Notes: generated by a model not told the origin, from the sequence alone. A DNA stretch of 64,000 nucleotides from Bacteroidales bacterium (GCA_017616895.1 JAFZXE010000028.1:1-64000); one strand, 5' to 3'; shown: positions 35,538 through 44,317, counted from the first letter of the stretch. A program made the numbers and translations.

Positions 35538-37283
35538 TTAATTGATCAGCTGTTTTAACTTTTTAATAAGCAATACCTTTCTTTTTTCAATGAATTGAGA
35601 AAAATCACCCAAATCCAAATCGACATCATTAGGGATAAGATGTCTTTCAAGAAATTCCATTCTGTTCTCATTTGTCGTCCTAGATTGTACCCAATCCGCT
35701 AAGGGCATCGCATTCTTTGACTCATTTTCATTTGCATCAAGCATTTGTAAATTCAGTATTGAATTATAAGTATTCCATCCGTACTTATCCTTGTCTTCTT
35801 GTTTTAGATTGTCAAACGAGGCTGCAGGGTGCAGATGATCTTGATGAAAATTATTGTTTCTATAATCCAGGTTTGGATATAACATTGCTAAAATCGGGAA
35901 TGTGTATCTATGATCCTTTTGACTATATAGAAGTCCTTCGATAAAGTCATCTCCCACGTCGGATATCTTTTTAATTTCTGAATTTATCTGATTTGCTGGA
36001 AAACAATCACACGTAGATTCAATATAGCAATGATCTATGTCCGACGTAAATGCACGCCGAGATTGCATCAAAACGCTATCTGCACTTGCTCCAAACGCAC
36101 GCCTTAAAAGAATTGTAAAAATCCATTTACGTATTAGTAAACACTCTTCTCTATTTGCAATTTTTTTATAAAAATCCACATAAACATTTTTATGATGCAA
36201 ATAGTATAGAATTGGCAAAGACGCATTGTATGATGTCATTGTGAAATCTGTCAGACCGAACGATTTCAAAAGATCGAACAAACTCAAAATAGAATCTCTT
36301 ATATCCACCCATTTATATTCAATCGTTTCAATAAAATCAATATTAAAACTTGTGATGAGCGAACGAACATCTTTGTGATACAAGTAGAGAAATGCTTTTA
36401 AAATAAAATCCTGTGGAACATTAAATCCCTTTGCACGGATGCTATCCAAGAGTTTCTTTATCTCAGTTCTCATATCTATTTTCTTGCAATTTGCAACAGC
36501 AATTGACATTAAAATATCCGAGAAACTTAGTGCTGTTCCACCAGAATTAATTCTGACAAATATATTTACCGCTTTATCTGGACGTTGGTCATCTTCTTCA
36601 TAGTAATTAATAATTCTTCCATTGAATATTACGTTGTCCAAACGTTTGAGTATCTTCCTTGATTCTCGTTCAATATTTTTTTCTTCAATAAAATCATCCA
36701 AATCATAGGTTGTATCTGCGTGAAGAGACATTATCCTTCCAACTCTAAACCAGAGACCTGCTTTGTCTTGAAACAAATCCATCTCTTTAGATACATTTTT
36801 GTCAATAAAAAGAAAAGCATACTCCTGTTCACCTGATTCCACTTGAGTCTTTTGGGGTAAAATGTTCATGTACAAATGCCTCGTCGGGAAATTCTTTTCA
36901 TTTAATTCACTCCTTTTCATATAACCTCTATAAGCATAGCTTCCACACAGACCTATGTATAGTGCTGTTAAACGTTGCTGACCATCCAGTACAGCATGGA
37001 AATCATTCAGATGGTCTGTAGAGATATAGCCGCCCCATGTTTGATGATTCTGAATGAAATCGGTAAGAAATTTACAAAATCTAAAATCGGTTTTAGTTTC
37101 CCCTTTTACTTTCCAGAATAGCATGGAGCTAATAGGGTATCCTCTCATAAGAGAGTCAAACAATGTCTCAATTTGAGAAGGAGACCATACAAAATCACGC
37201 TGAAAAGCTGGTAACAAATATTCATTACGTCTAATGTGCTCTATAGCTTCGGCTATTGATACTGGGGTTTGAAAATCTGCCAT
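35538..37283 (-). CDS. GmrSD-like DUF262/DUF1524 protein
   Basis: 581 residues. N-terminal DUF262 (ParB/Srx-like nucleotidase) region: LPAFQRDFVWSPSQIETLFDSLMRGYPISSMLFWK (in two halves) and the signature FHAVLDGQQRLTALYIGL (about 85-102), followed by FVRINSGGTALSFSDILMS. C-terminal HNH-like DUF1524: NFHQDHLHPAASF and NSILNLQMLDANENESKN (about 480-520), with the H..D.HLHP and N..L....N..K pattern. The same two domains make up type IV restriction enzyme GmrSD, which cuts glucosylated-hydroxymethylcytosine phage DNA. Probable antiphage role; substrate inferred. Starts 39 bases after hicA, same strand. AT-rich, likely acquired. Confidence 0.82.
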   Translation of the reverse strand: MADFQTPVSIAEAIEHIRRNEYLLPAFQRDFVWSPSQIETLFDSLMRGYPISSMLFWKVKGETKTDFRFCKFLTDFIQNHQTWGGYISTDHLNDFHAVLDGQQRLTALYIGLCGSYAYRGYMKRSELNEKNFPTRHLYMNILPQKTQVESGEQEYAFLFIDKNVSKEMDLFQDKAGLWFRVGRIMSLHADTTYDLDDFIEEKNIERESRKILKRLDNVIFNGRIINYYEEDDQRPDKAVNIFVRINSGGTALSFSDILMSIAVANCKKIDMRTEIKKLLDSIRAKGFNVPQDFILKAFLYLYHKDVRSLITSFNIDFIETIEYKWVDIRDSILSLFDLLKSFGLTDFTMTSYNASLPILYYLHHKNVYVDFYKKIANREECLLIRKWIFTILLRRAFGASADSVLMQSRRAFTSDIDHCYIESTCDCFPANQINSEIKKISDVGDDFIEGLLYSQKDHRYTFPILAMLYPNLDYRNNNFHQDHLHPAASFDNLKQEDKDKYGWNTYNSILNLQMLDANENESKNAMPLADWVQSRTTNENRMEFLERHLIPNDVDLDLGDFSQFIEKRKVLLIKKLKQLIN

Positions 37284-37322
37284 ATTTTGTTTGTTATATT
37301 GTTTACTTGTATCTGCAATATT

Positions 37323-37556
37323 TTATAGCGATTCCAGGATATCCAAAAACTCTTGACGAGTCATACCGAGATCACGGATGGCATTTTTGACTATGAATTC
37401 CGGCAAAGGTTCAACATGCGTTTGAAACACGATGGAACGTTTCAAGCCCTCTTTACGCCATATTTCATGACCGCCAACCGTTCGCACAGGTTCCAATCCA
37501 AGCCTTGTAAGTATGTCTCGGAACTCTTTTATCGTGATGTTAGAAAGTTTCTTCAT
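37323..37556 (-). CDS. hicA: HicA-family mRNA interferase toxin
   Basis: 77 residues; dsRBD-like toxin with catalytic histidine in VRTVGGHEIWRKEG (about 24-37, the GGH motif), then a basic strand and the FIVKNAIRDLGMTRQEFLDIL helix. Expected to cleave mRNA when free of HicB. Its start overlaps the hicB end by four bases (ATGA on the minus strand). Confidence 0.85.
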   Translation of the reverse strand: MKKLSNITIKEFRDILTRLGLEPVRTVGGHEIWRKEGLKRSIVFQTHVEPLPEFIVKNAIRDLGMTRQEFLDILESL

Positions 37557-37912
37557 GCCATCGCAGCTATACGCATCGGTGACGACACCTTTTCATAGTT
37601 GGTGTGTCCGCCAAGCAATTTCGACACCTCGGGCTTGCGAACCAATTTGCTGAACGGCGGCGGCGTAAGCTTCTTCTCCGAAACCTTCCAACCATGATCT
37701 TTGAGATCATCCCACAGCGTACCCGTTTCAAGACAAGTTTCAACATATATCTGGAAACGCTCGAAGAAGTTTTTTACTGCATCGGTGTAATCCTTGCCTG
37801 ATGTACTGATATCTAGCGAGGGACAATAGGCAATCATATAATCGTTCTCACGGAACACGTAGTATTCTATTGAGAATCGGTATTCGGAAGTTCTATTATT
37901 TTGTGTTTTCAT
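37553..37912 (-). CDS. hicB: HicB-family antitoxin
   Basis: 119 residues; degenerate RNase H-like fold at the front (YVFRENDYMIAYCPSLDISTSGKDYTDAVKNFFERFQIYVE, seen as two segments), the classic HicB core, and a basic C-terminal tail (VRKPEVSKLL) that likely contacts DNA or the toxin. First gene of the hicB-hicA-DUF262 operon. An inverted repeat at 37921-37940 between promoter and start is the probable operator. Confidence 0.82.
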   Translation of the reverse strand: MKTQNNRTSEYRFSIEYYVFRENDYMIAYCPSLDISTSGKDYTDAVKNFFERFQIYVETCLETGTLWDDLKDHGWKVSEKKLTPPPFSKLVRKPEVSKLLGGHTNYEKVSSPMRIAAMA

Positions 37913-37920
37913 AATCTTAT

Positions 37921-37940
37921 ATATCCCGTTTTTCGGATAT
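37921..37940. promoter_or_regulatory. Inverted repeat, probable HicB operator
   Basis: ATATCC-CGTTTTTCG-GGATAT: 6-base arms, extended by CG pairs, lying between the -7 box and the hicB start. Autorepression by HicB is known for the family; that it binds here is inference. Confidence 0.55.
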
Positions 37941-37949
37941 TTGATGGTG

Positions 37950-37957
37950 CAAAATTA
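37950..37957 (-). promoter_or_regulatory. -7 box (TAATTTTG) of the hicBA operon
   Basis: Minus strand GTAATTTTGCACC, about 40 bases before the hicB ATG, with TTTG upstream (GATTTG). Confidence 0.5.
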
Positions 37958-38002
37958 CAAATCATTCTCGGATTGAGCAAATAATTTGATTATTCCGCTT
38001 TG

Positions 38003-38140
38003 TGGCGTGCCGTCGGCACGCTTTTCTTTTGCCTGTAGTATTACCCCACACTACGAGTGTGGGGTTAATGGGAATGTGAGCCGTCGGCACACTTCGGTTG
38101 ACGATTGGTTGTCGGGACTTCGCCGAAGGATCGCCGAAGG
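38003..38140. repeat. Partial set of REP-like hairpins
   Basis: Contains GCGTGCCGTCGGCACGC, CCCCACACTACGAGTGTGGGG (as two arms) with GTTAATGG after it, and GTGAGCCGTCGGCACAC. These match the hairpins of the 266-bp repeats at 11579-12110 but in different spacing, so it is a related, rearranged or decayed copy. Confidence 0.65.
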
Positions 38141-38199
38141 GAAAATCATCATAGTTTATCCAAAAGGAAACGTCTCAGACATCCAAAATACCACATACA

Positions 38200-38310
38200 A
38201 ATCTTCCACTATAAAAGATAAAACATGCGAATTCACACATTTTATCCATTATAATAGATAAAATATCGTTTTTGCCACATTTTTTACATTATAATAGAAG
38301 AAATTTTAAC
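38200..38310. repeat. Three imperfect ~40-bp direct repeats
   Basis: Units begin CCACTATAAAAGATAAAAC, CCATTATAATAGATAAAAT and ACATTATAATAGAAGAAAT, spaced about 40 bases, with CACATTTT between. Could be operator-like sites for a lost gene; no gene uses them now. Confidence 0.55.
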
Positions 38311-38339
38311 AGTCAATACCTATCGAGTATAACTGACCG

Positions 38340-39365
38340 TTATGGGCGAGTGATTATCAATTTCTGACGATGACTTCCCACTTGCAGGATATACACTCCT
38401 GTGGCGAAGCTTGTTAGGTCGAGGGTGCCGGATTGCGGTCGCAGCTGGGTTTTGTTGCCTTTTAGGTCATAGATTGTCACTTCTTCGGTTGCTTCTATAT
38501 GCACCAAGCCTGTGGTGGGGTTGGGATAGAGGTTTAATGCGTTATTGTTTGAATGCTTTATTGTGCTAATTGAGAGAGAATCGGGGTCTTGTGGATCTTC
38601 GGGGTCTTCGCCGGGCCCCATGAGCCATCTCTCGCGGTTGGGGAGCACTACGGTGTCGGCTATCTGCTGCAGGTATTCGGCTTGCTCTTCGTCAAGGTCT
38701 CCGTAGTAGTCGCACGACGCAACCGGCACTTCGTAGAGGGTTTCGAAGATGGCGCACGCCACAAGGTAGGAGCCCGCCGCGTTGGGGTGTATGTCGTTGA
38801 AGACAGAGTGCAGCATCAGGTCGTGATGGGCGGCATAATGTTCTCTGAAGCACTCGCCGGCCGGGGCGAAAGGCACCTCGGCCAGACGCGCTATCTTGGT
38901 CACGGAGTCGAGTATGCGCTGCTGGGTGGAGAGATAGTAGTCGTAGTCGCCACTGCCGTCGCCGGGAGTGATGCCGTTGCTTATCTCATAAAGACAGACC
39001 TTCGCATCGGGGTTGACGGCACGCAAGGCGGCAACAAGCTGCCGCACGACACTTGCGGTAGAGTCGGTGGGGATAGACAAGCCAGCCGACTCGCCTGTGC
39101 CCGGCTGAAGCACCATCTTGTCCCAACGCTCCGACTCGATGAGCCGCTGCACTTCGCCCGATGCGAGCATCTCGGCCAATCCCGTACCTCCGACGGTATA
39201 GGAGTCAACCTCAACGCGAAAGCCTTTGTCGTTGGCGATACCAGCGAAGAGCTGTGGCATTTCGTTGTAGTAGGTGAGGCTGTTGCCGACAAACAGAACA
39301 CGCTCCTGAGCGGAGGAGTGCAAAGCCGCTAAAAGCAGCAGGAACGTAAGAATCTGTTTTTTCAT
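38340..39365 (-). CDS. Secreted SGNH/GDSL hydrolase with T9SS sorting domain
   Basis: 341 residues: signal peptide (to SSAQ), SGNH block I VLFVGNSLTYYNEMPQL (about 23-39, nucleophile Ser in GNSLT), GGTGLAE, and the C-terminal SGNH pair in FNDIHPNAAGSYL (about 190-202, DxxH). After an acidic linker (EDPEDPQDPD), a type A sorting domain follows: NLYPNPTTGLVHIE, VTIYDLKGN, LDLTSFATGVYILQV and QKLIITRP. So it should be exported by Sec, moved by T9SS and anchored or released at the surface. Likely esterase; substrate unknown. Confidence 0.87.
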   Translation of the reverse strand: MKKQILTFLLLLAALHSSAQERVLFVGNSLTYYNEMPQLFAGIANDKGFRVEVDSYTVGGTGLAEMLASGEVQRLIESERWDKMVLQPGTGESAGLSIPTDSTASVVRQLVAALRAVNPDAKVCLYEISNGITPGDGSGDYDYYLSTQQRILDSVTKIARLAEVPFAPAGECFREHYAAHHDLMLHSVFNDIHPNAAGSYLVACAIFETLYEVPVASCDYYGDLDEEQAEYLQQIADTVVLPNRERWLMGPGEDPEDPQDPDSLSISTIKHSNNNALNLYPNPTTGLVHIEATEEVTIYDLKGNKTQLRPQSGTLDLTSFATGVYILQVGSHRQKLIITRP

Positions 39366-39397
39366 TGGTGAATAGTGAATAGTGAATGGTGAATGGA

Positions 39398-39405
39398 CAA
39401 ATGTA
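39398..39405 (-). promoter_or_regulatory. -7 box (TACATTTG) of word-cassette promoter
   Basis: Minus strand GGCAAATACATTTGTCCATTC, 33 bases before the SGNH hydrolase start; same cassette as at 28552-28572. Confidence 0.5.
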
Positions 39406-39469
39406 TTTGCCGACCACTTTAACGTTTAATACTTAAAACTTACAGCTTACTGCTTAAAACTAATTATTC

Positions 39470-39488
39470 GCCCTGTGCGGGCACGCAC
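39470..39488 (-). repeat. GTGCCCGCACAGGGC word at a stop codon
   Basis: Minus strand GGTGCGTGCCCGCACAGGGC starts right after the stop of the HerA-like gene. Confidence 0.7.
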
Positions 39489-41078
39489 CTATTTCAACAG
39501 ATTTCCGAAGATGCTGCGGGTGAGCTCGCGGGTGATGGTGCGGGTGGCGGCAGAGGTGGTGTTTTTGACTATCTTCTGCCCGGTGGTGGTGCGCGACTTG
39601 GTTTTCTTGCCCGAAATCTTGTCGCTCACGGCGGTGCCGGCAGCTGTGGCGAGCGTCGCCGTGACTGCTGTGATGACACCTTTGAGCACCTTCGACCCTA
39701 TGCCGCTGCCTTTCTTGGCTGGCTTTTCAGACTTTTCAGTCTTTTCGGAGACGGCAGGTTTGCGAGTTTCTTCAACTTCCTGCAAGGCGGTCTCCTTCTC
39801 GCGCATCAGTATCTCGTAGGCGCTCTCGCTGTCGATGGGTGTGTCGTATTTGCCGTAGATGGGGCTCTGCTTGATGGCTGCGTCGCGTTCCTGCGGAGTA
39901 ATGGCGCCTATCTGCGAGAGCGGGAAGAGTATGTTGGCTCGCTGGACGACGGTGGGTGCGCCTTTCTCGTCGAGGAAGCTCACGAGGGCTTCGCCCGTCT
40001 CGAGTGTGGTGATGGCCTCGTCGGTCTTGAAGGCGGGGTTGGGACGCATGGTGTCGGCTGCGACCTTGACGGCTTTCTGGTCTTTGGGCGTATAGGCACG
40101 GAGGGCGTGCTGCACGCGGTTGCCGAGCTGTCCGAGGATGCTGTCGGGAATATCCGACGGATTCTGCGTGACGAAATAGATGCCGACGCCCTTGCTGCGG
40201 ATGAGGCGGATGACCTGCTCGACCTTATCAACCATAGCTTTCGATGTGTCGTCGAAGAGCATGTGGGCTTCGTCGAAGAAGAATATAAGCTTGGGCATAT
40301 CGAGGTCGCCCACTTCGGGAAGGGTGCTGTAGAGCTCGGTCATAAGCCAGAGGAGGAAGGTGCTGTAGAGCTTCGGCTGTAGCATCAGTTTGTCGGCTGC
40401 GAGGACGCTGAGCACTCCCCTACCCTGCGCATCGGTTTGGAGCAGGTCGCGGATGTCGAACGCCGGCTCGCCGAAGAACTGGTTGGCGCCCTGGTTTTCG
40501 AGCTGCAGCAGCGCACGCTGGATGGCGGAGACAGTGGCGCCCGAGATGTTGCCGTATTGCGACGAGTATTCCTTGGCGTTCTGCGCCACGTGGTCGAGCA
40601 TGGAGCGGAGGTCCTTCATGTCGAGTATGAGAAGTCCGCGGTCGTCGGCCACACGGAAGACGATATTCAAGACGCCGTCCTGCGTCTCGTTAAGTCCGAG
40701 CAGACGCGAGAGGAGCTGCGGACCCATCTGCGAGACGGTGGTGCGGATGGGATGTCCCTGCTCGCCATAGACGTCGTAGAAGCGCACGGGGCAAGCCTGG
40801 AACTGAGGATTCTCGATGCCGAACTGCGAGAGACGTTTCTCGATGAAGCCGCTCATGGCGCCCGGACGTGAGATGCCGCTGAGGTCGCCCTTCATGTCGG
40901 CCATAAAGCATGGGACGCCCGCCTGGGCGAAGGTTTCGGCCATCACCTGAAGGGTGACGGTCTTGCCGGTTCCGGTAGCTCCGGCGATGAGGCCGTGACG
41001 ATTGGCCATCTTACCGATAATTGAGAGGTCGCCGTCGGCGCAGTGGGCGACATAAAGTCCGCGTTGTGGAATGTACAT
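39489..41078 (-). CDS. HerA-like ATPase (DUF853)
   Basis: 529 residues; FtsK/HerA-class P-loop ATPase. Walker [13 protein letters not shown] (about 33-44), Walker [13 protein letters not shown] (about 258-269), sensor-like [31 protein letters not shown] (in pieces). The last ~110 residues are low-complexity Lys/Thr-rich ([11 protein letters not shown]). DUF853 proteins are widespread in Bacteria and poorly characterised; a DNA-translocase role is inferred. Single gene, its stop touching a GC-rich word repeat. Confidence 0.85.
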   Translation of the reverse strand: MYIPQRGLYVAHCADGDLSIIGKMANRHGLIAGATGTGKTVTLQVMAETFAQAGVPCFMADMKGDLSGISRPGAMSGFIEKRLSQFGIENPQFQACPVRFYDVYGEQGHPIRTTVSQMGPQLLSRLLGLNETQDGVLNIVFRVADDRGLLILDMKDLRSMLDHVAQNAKEYSSQYGNISGATVSAIQRALLQLENQGANQFFGEPAFDIRDLLQTDAQGRGVLSVLAADKLMLQPKLYSTFLLWLMTELYSTLPEVGDLDMPKLIFFFDEAHMLFDDTSKAMVDKVEQVIRLIRSKGVGIYFVTQNPSDIPDSILGQLGNRVQHALRAYTPKDQKAVKVAADTMRPNPAFKTDEAITTLETGEALVSFLDEKGAPTVVQRANILFPLSQIGAITPQERDAAIKQSPIYGKYDTPIDSESAYEILMREKETALQEVEETRKPAVSEKTEKSEKPAKKGSGIGSKVLKGVITAVTATLATAAGTAVSDKISGKKTKSRTTTGQKIVKNTTSAATRTITRELTRSIFGNLLK

Positions 41079-41206
41079 ACTAATTTTGAATTATGAATTT
41101 CGAATTTTGAAAAGTTTATTATGAGGTGCAAATATACGAATAATATGTGAATTGGCGTCGAGTGGCAAAATTTTGCCTTTATTGTTGATACATGAAACTA
41201 TTTTTG

Positions 41207-41214
41207 TAACTTTG
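41207..41214 (+). promoter_or_regulatory. -7 box (TAACTTTG) for corA
   Basis: TTTTTGTAACTTTGCAG, 121 bases before the corA ATG. The leader in between is unusually long for the window and could carry regulation, though I see no known magnesium riboswitch. Confidence 0.55.
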
Positions 41215-41334
41215 CAGCCGAATCGGAACAATTATTACCGGCATGTAGAATACAGATTTTCAAACCCATCGCCCGCACAGAAGTCCCTTGAAAAAAGGGC
41301 GAAGGGGGCGTAAACGAGGAAAGGAGGAAACCGT

Positions 41335-42264
41335 ATGATAGAAGCTATCGAGTACAAACAACTGAAATGGCAGCATATCACCAACCCTACGGAGGACGAC
41401 TACGACTACCTGCTCGAGACCTACGATTTCCACCCCTTGGACATTGAAGACTGTAAGTCGAACAACCAGCGTCCGAAAATCGACGAATACGACGAATACT
41501 ACTTCCTGATTCTGCACTTCCCCTATTTCGAGAAGGGCGGCAAGTTTATCCGTGTGCGCGAGGTGAAGATTTTCTGGGGACGCGACTATATCATCACCAT
41601 CGGTAAGCCGCATTGGGCGGTGAAACAGTATTTCGACGACCTTAAACAGGACATCGAGGAGCAGGACGAGGACGCACAGGAGGCGATGAGCTGCAGCGAC
41701 CTGCTGCTCTACAACATACTCAACCGCCTGATGACCGAGACCTACACGCTCATCATGCGAGTGGGTTCGGAGGTGGATTTGATTAACTACGACATCTTCA
41801 ACAAACGTGCAAAGAGCATCATCGAGAGCATTTCGATGACGCGACGCAACACCATCCTGCTGAACACCACGTTCAAACCTCAGCTGCGAGTGCTCCACAT
41901 GTTTGAGAGCGGCGGCATCAAAGGCTTTGTGAACCCCGACGTGCTGGATATGGAAGATTACTGGGGTAACATACTCGACCAGTATCAGAAGATGTTCGAC
42001 TCAATCGAGGACTACGGCGAGTTGATTGAAGGTCTTTCTAAGACGTTCGACTCGTTGCAGGCGAACAAAACCAACGAGATAATGAAGGTGCTGACCTACA
42101 TCAACACCATACTCCTGCCGCTGACGGTGATAACGGGCATGTTCGGCATGAACGTCGATTTCCCGTTCATCTCCAACACCACGGCCTTCTGGTGCATCGT
42201 TGGTGCTATGTTCCTGATTTCGGGGTTGCTGATTTTCTATTTCAACTGGAGGACGGGGAAATAG
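41335..42264 (+). CDS. corA: CorA-family magnesium transporter
   Basis: 309 residues; long acidic cytoplasmic domain, then two C-terminal transmembrane helices with the selectivity motif MFGMNVDFPF (GMN about 269-271) between them and a final FYFNWRTGK. CorA forms pentameric Mg2+ channels. Complete. GTGCCCGACAGGGG and GTGCCCGCACAGGGC words start directly at its stop. Confidence 0.92.
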   Translation: MIEAIEYKQLKWQHITNPTEDDYDYLLETYDFHPLDIEDCKSNNQRPKIDEYDEYYFLILHFPYFEKGGKFIRVREVKIFWGRDYIITIGKPHWAVKQYFDDLKQDIEEQDEDAQEAMSCSDLLLYNILNRLMTETYTLIMRVGSEVDLINYDIFNKRAKSIIESISMTRRNTILLNTTFKPQLRVLHMFESGGIKGFVNPDVLDMEDYWGNILDQYQKMFDSIEDYGELIEGLSKTFDSLQANKTNEIMKVLTYINTILLPLTVITGMFGMNVDFPFISNTTAFWCIVGAMFLISGLLIFYFNWRTGK

Positions 42265-42265
42265 G

Positions 42266-42301
42266 TGCGTGCCCGACAGGGGTGCGTGCCCGCACAGGGC
42301 A
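42266..42301 (+). repeat. Two GTGCCC(GA/GCA)CAGGG words at corA stop
   Basis: GTGCGTGCCCGACAGGGG followed at once by TGCGTGCCCGCACAGGGC. First base is the one after TAG. Confidence 0.7.
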
Positions 42302-42423
42302 AATATTTAAGCTGTAAGTTTTAAGCTGTAAGTTTTAAGTGGTCAGTTTTAAGCTGTAAGTTTTAAGTGGTTGATAGTCGAAAGCCAACATTTTCGTTAT
42401 CAGCGACTAAAAAGTATTTACCA

Positions 42424-42587
42424 AGAAACTGTTTTAATTTAATTGATGGAATTTATTATGCTCATGGACGAGCAGATTTTTCACCTTATCGAAGGCGCGA
42501 TGGGTGTCCATCGTAACTGAGAGAAGGTTGAAAATATGCCGTCCAAGTGTTTTAAGAAAAACATTGAATTAAATCAAAACAGTTTCT
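42424..42587. mobile_element. MITE-like element with 21-bp inverted ends
   Basis: Left end 42424-42444 (AGAAACTGTTTTAATTTAATT) and right end 42567-42587 are inverted complements with one mismatch in 21. The 122-base interior carries a fragment of a GxxExxY-family gene (see next entry). No transposase, no clear target-site duplication. Size (164 bp) and perfect ends fit a miniature inverted-repeat element. Confidence 0.55.
42458..42520 (+). pseudogene. N-terminal fragment of a GxxExxY-family protein
   Basis: Encodes MLMDEQIFHLIEGAMGVHRN then stop. The IFHLIEGAMGVHR stretch is like the start of GxxExxY (PDDEXK_3) proteins (I..AA..VHR.LG.G..E). Only ~20 codons remain inside the MITE-like element. 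Confidence 0.4.
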
Positions 42588-42607
42588 ATAAACTCAAAAC
42601 TTTTGTT

Positions 42608-42615
42608 TATCTTTG
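42608..42615 (+). promoter_or_regulatory. -7 box (TATCTTTG)
   Basis: TTTTGTTTATCTTTGCC lies 21 bases to the right of the MITE-like element and 66 bases before the DUF3127 gene ATG. Confidence 0.6.
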
Positions 42616-42680
42616 CCTATCGCTTTTTTGGCGAGTGGCGATGTTTTCGTTTGATAATTAACAAAATAAAATATATAATA

Positions 42681-43127
42681 ATGGACATCACAGGAAAACT
42701 TATCAAATTATTGCCCGAAGTGAGCGGCGAGAGCGCCCGCGGACCTTGGGTAAGAGGTGGATTTGTAATTGAAACCGACGGCGAATATCCGCGTCAGGTA
42801 GCCTTCACAGCTTTCGGAGCCGACAAAGTGGCGATGGTGAAAAATATCCCGATGGGAAGCTACGTATCTGTATCGTTCTCGCCCGAATCGAGAGAGTTCA
42901 ACGAGAAGTGGTACACCGACCTGCGCTGCCGCAACATACAGCCCTTCACTCCCGGACAGATGCCTCCTCAGTCAACCGGTTACGCTTGGAGCGGTGCCCC
43001 AGCACAACCTGCTGCACCCCAAGCTGGCGCTCCCGCACAGCCTTTCGCAGCACCGCTGCCTCCACAACAGCCCGTAGCTCCGGAGAACCAGATGCCTTCG
43101 GAAGGTGACGACGACCTACCGTTCTAA
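42681..43127 (+). CDS. DUF3127 protein with an SSB-like acidic tail
   Basis: 148 residues from ATG 42681. Residues 1-95 are a beta-rich DUF3127 domain (MDITGKLIKLLPEVSGES, PRQVAFTAFGADKVAM, GSYVSVSFSPESREFNEKWYTDLRCRNI in parts), OB-fold-like. A Pro/Ala/Gln-rich disordered linker follows, then the C-terminus EGDDDLPF, the same kind of acidic tail ending in Pro-Phe that SSB uses to recruit repair proteins. Suggests a nucleic-acid-binding protein that docks with SSB partners. Four bases before the folate gene. Confidence 0.8.
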   Translation: MDITGKLIKLLPEVSGESARGPWVRGGFVIETDGEYPRQVAFTAFGADKVAMVKNIPMGSYVSVSFSPESREFNEKWYTDLRCRNIQPFTPGQMPPQSTGYAWSGAPAQPAAPQAGAPAQPFAAPLPPQQPVAPENQMPSEGDDDLPF

Positions 43128-43130
43128 TCG

Positions 43131-43667
43131 ATGGACAAAAAAGAACTGCGCATACAAATAAGGGCGGCGAAAAAAGCCGTCCCTTTTTGTGAGAAACTTT
43201 CACGTTCGAGAGCCATCATGTCGAAGGTGGAGGAACTCGACCGCTTCCGCGAGGCGAAGGTCGTGTTGCTCTACTGGTCGATGGAAGACGAGGTGCAGAC
43301 ACACGACTTTGTCGAGAAGTGGTATAAATCCAAAACCATTCTGCTGCCATGCGTTGACGGCGACGACCTACGGTTGCGCCAATACACGGGGGCGGATTGT
43401 ATGCGCGAAGGCGAGCAGTTCGGTATCGGCGAACCCACCGGAGAGGAATACACCGACCTGGAAAGCGTGGATGCCATCATCGTCCCCGGCGTTGCCTTCG
43501 ACAAAGAGGGACACCGTATGGGACGCGGACGCGGATTCTACGACCGACTGCTGAAGTCAACGCCCAACGCCTACAAAATCGGCGTGTGCTTCGACTTTCA
43601 GATGGTCGAAAACGTCCCGGTCGAACCCCACGACGTGATGATGGACAGAGTGGTTGGAGAGTTCTAA
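43131..43667 (+). CDS. 5-formyltetrahydrofolate cyclo-ligase
   Basis: 178 residues; converts 5-formyl-THF to methenyl-THF with ATP. N-terminal DKKELRIQIRAAKKAV, and the ATP-binding signature MGRGRGFYDRLL (about 130-141) preceded by IIVPGVAFDKEGHR. Complete for the family. Its gene lies 3 bases after DUF3127, so they share a transcript. Confidence 0.9.
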   Translation: MDKKELRIQIRAAKKAVPFCEKLSRSRAIMSKVEELDRFREAKVVLLYWSMEDEVQTHDFVEKWYKSKTILLPCVDGDDLRLRQYTGADCMREGEQFGIGEPTGEEYTDLESVDAIIVPGVAFDKEGHRMGRGRGFYDRLLKSTPNAYKIGVCFDFQMVENVPVEPHDVMMDRVVGEF

Positions 43668-43756
43668 AACAATGTGTGATTGTGTAATTGCGTGATTGCG
43701 TAAGTGTATAACCCATTCAAGAATTAATATTTCAAACATTCAAGCAATCTCAAGCC

Positions 43757-44293
43757 ATGCCGATGTTCTACACACCCAAGCCGCGACAGTTCCACTACAC
43801 TCCGCGTTTCTACGACCCGGAGAAAGAGAAATGGGAGGCTTTGAAGAAGAAATATAGCGACCAAGAGCGTGCCCGCACAGGGCAAGAAATTGACCTGCCA
43901 ACGGCGGCTAGTGACGAAACGACTGATGCGGAGCTGGAATATTTCGAGCAGCGGGTGCGTGAGATTGAGAACGACGAAAAACGCGAAAGCCGGAAGCTGG
44001 GCTTCAGCGACCTCTTCCGTCGCCGCAAGATGCCCACGTTCAACTACCAGCCGAGATTTCAGTCGGGTGCTAGCCGCACGGGCGATAATAATAATCAGCA
44101 GTCAACAGAAGGTGCAGACAGCGCTATTCTCAACAAATATGCCGGCGACGGAGTGGGCAACAAAACGCGCAAGATAAAGATACGCCGCCGATTCGACATG
44201 GGCGACAGCGACTATATGAAACCCGTATCGGGCGGCAAGATAATCCTCTACGCCCTCCTCGCCTGCCTGCTGATCTACTTGATTCTGTTTTGA
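43757..44293 (+). CDS. Tail-anchored hypothetical protein with repeat-derived segments
   Basis: 178 residues, mostly charged and helical, with one C-terminal transmembrane segment (KIILYALLACLLIYLILF) and two near-identical FxYxPRF motifs (FHYTPRFYDPE, FNYQPRFQSG). A coiled-coil-like stretch covers about 20-75. Two repeat words lie in frame: GTGCCCGCACAGGGC (encoding RARTG, about 42) and GGTGCTAGCCGCACGGGCG (encoding GASRTGD, about 103). Both lie in linkers. Family known in Bacteroidota beside folate genes; function unknown. Confidence 0.6.
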   Translation: MPMFYTPKPRQFHYTPRFYDPEKEKWEALKKKYSDQERARTGQEIDLPTAASDETTDAELEYFEQRVREIENDEKRESRKLGFSDLFRRRKMPTFNYQPRFQSGASRTGDNNNQQSTEGADSAILNKYAGDGVGNKTRKIKIRRRFDMGDSDYMKPVSGGKIILYALLACLLIYLILF

Positions 44294-44317
44294 TTAACGC
44301 GTGGTAGTCAGCATCCA

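Noticed and set aside
37986..38261. 91-codon plus-strand ORF across REP-like hairpins
   Set aside because: Encoded by palindromes and repeats; no homology pattern or promoter.
41215..41334. Magnesium riboswitch in the corA leader
   Set aside because: The leader is long but I could not see M-box or ykoK-type conserved segments.
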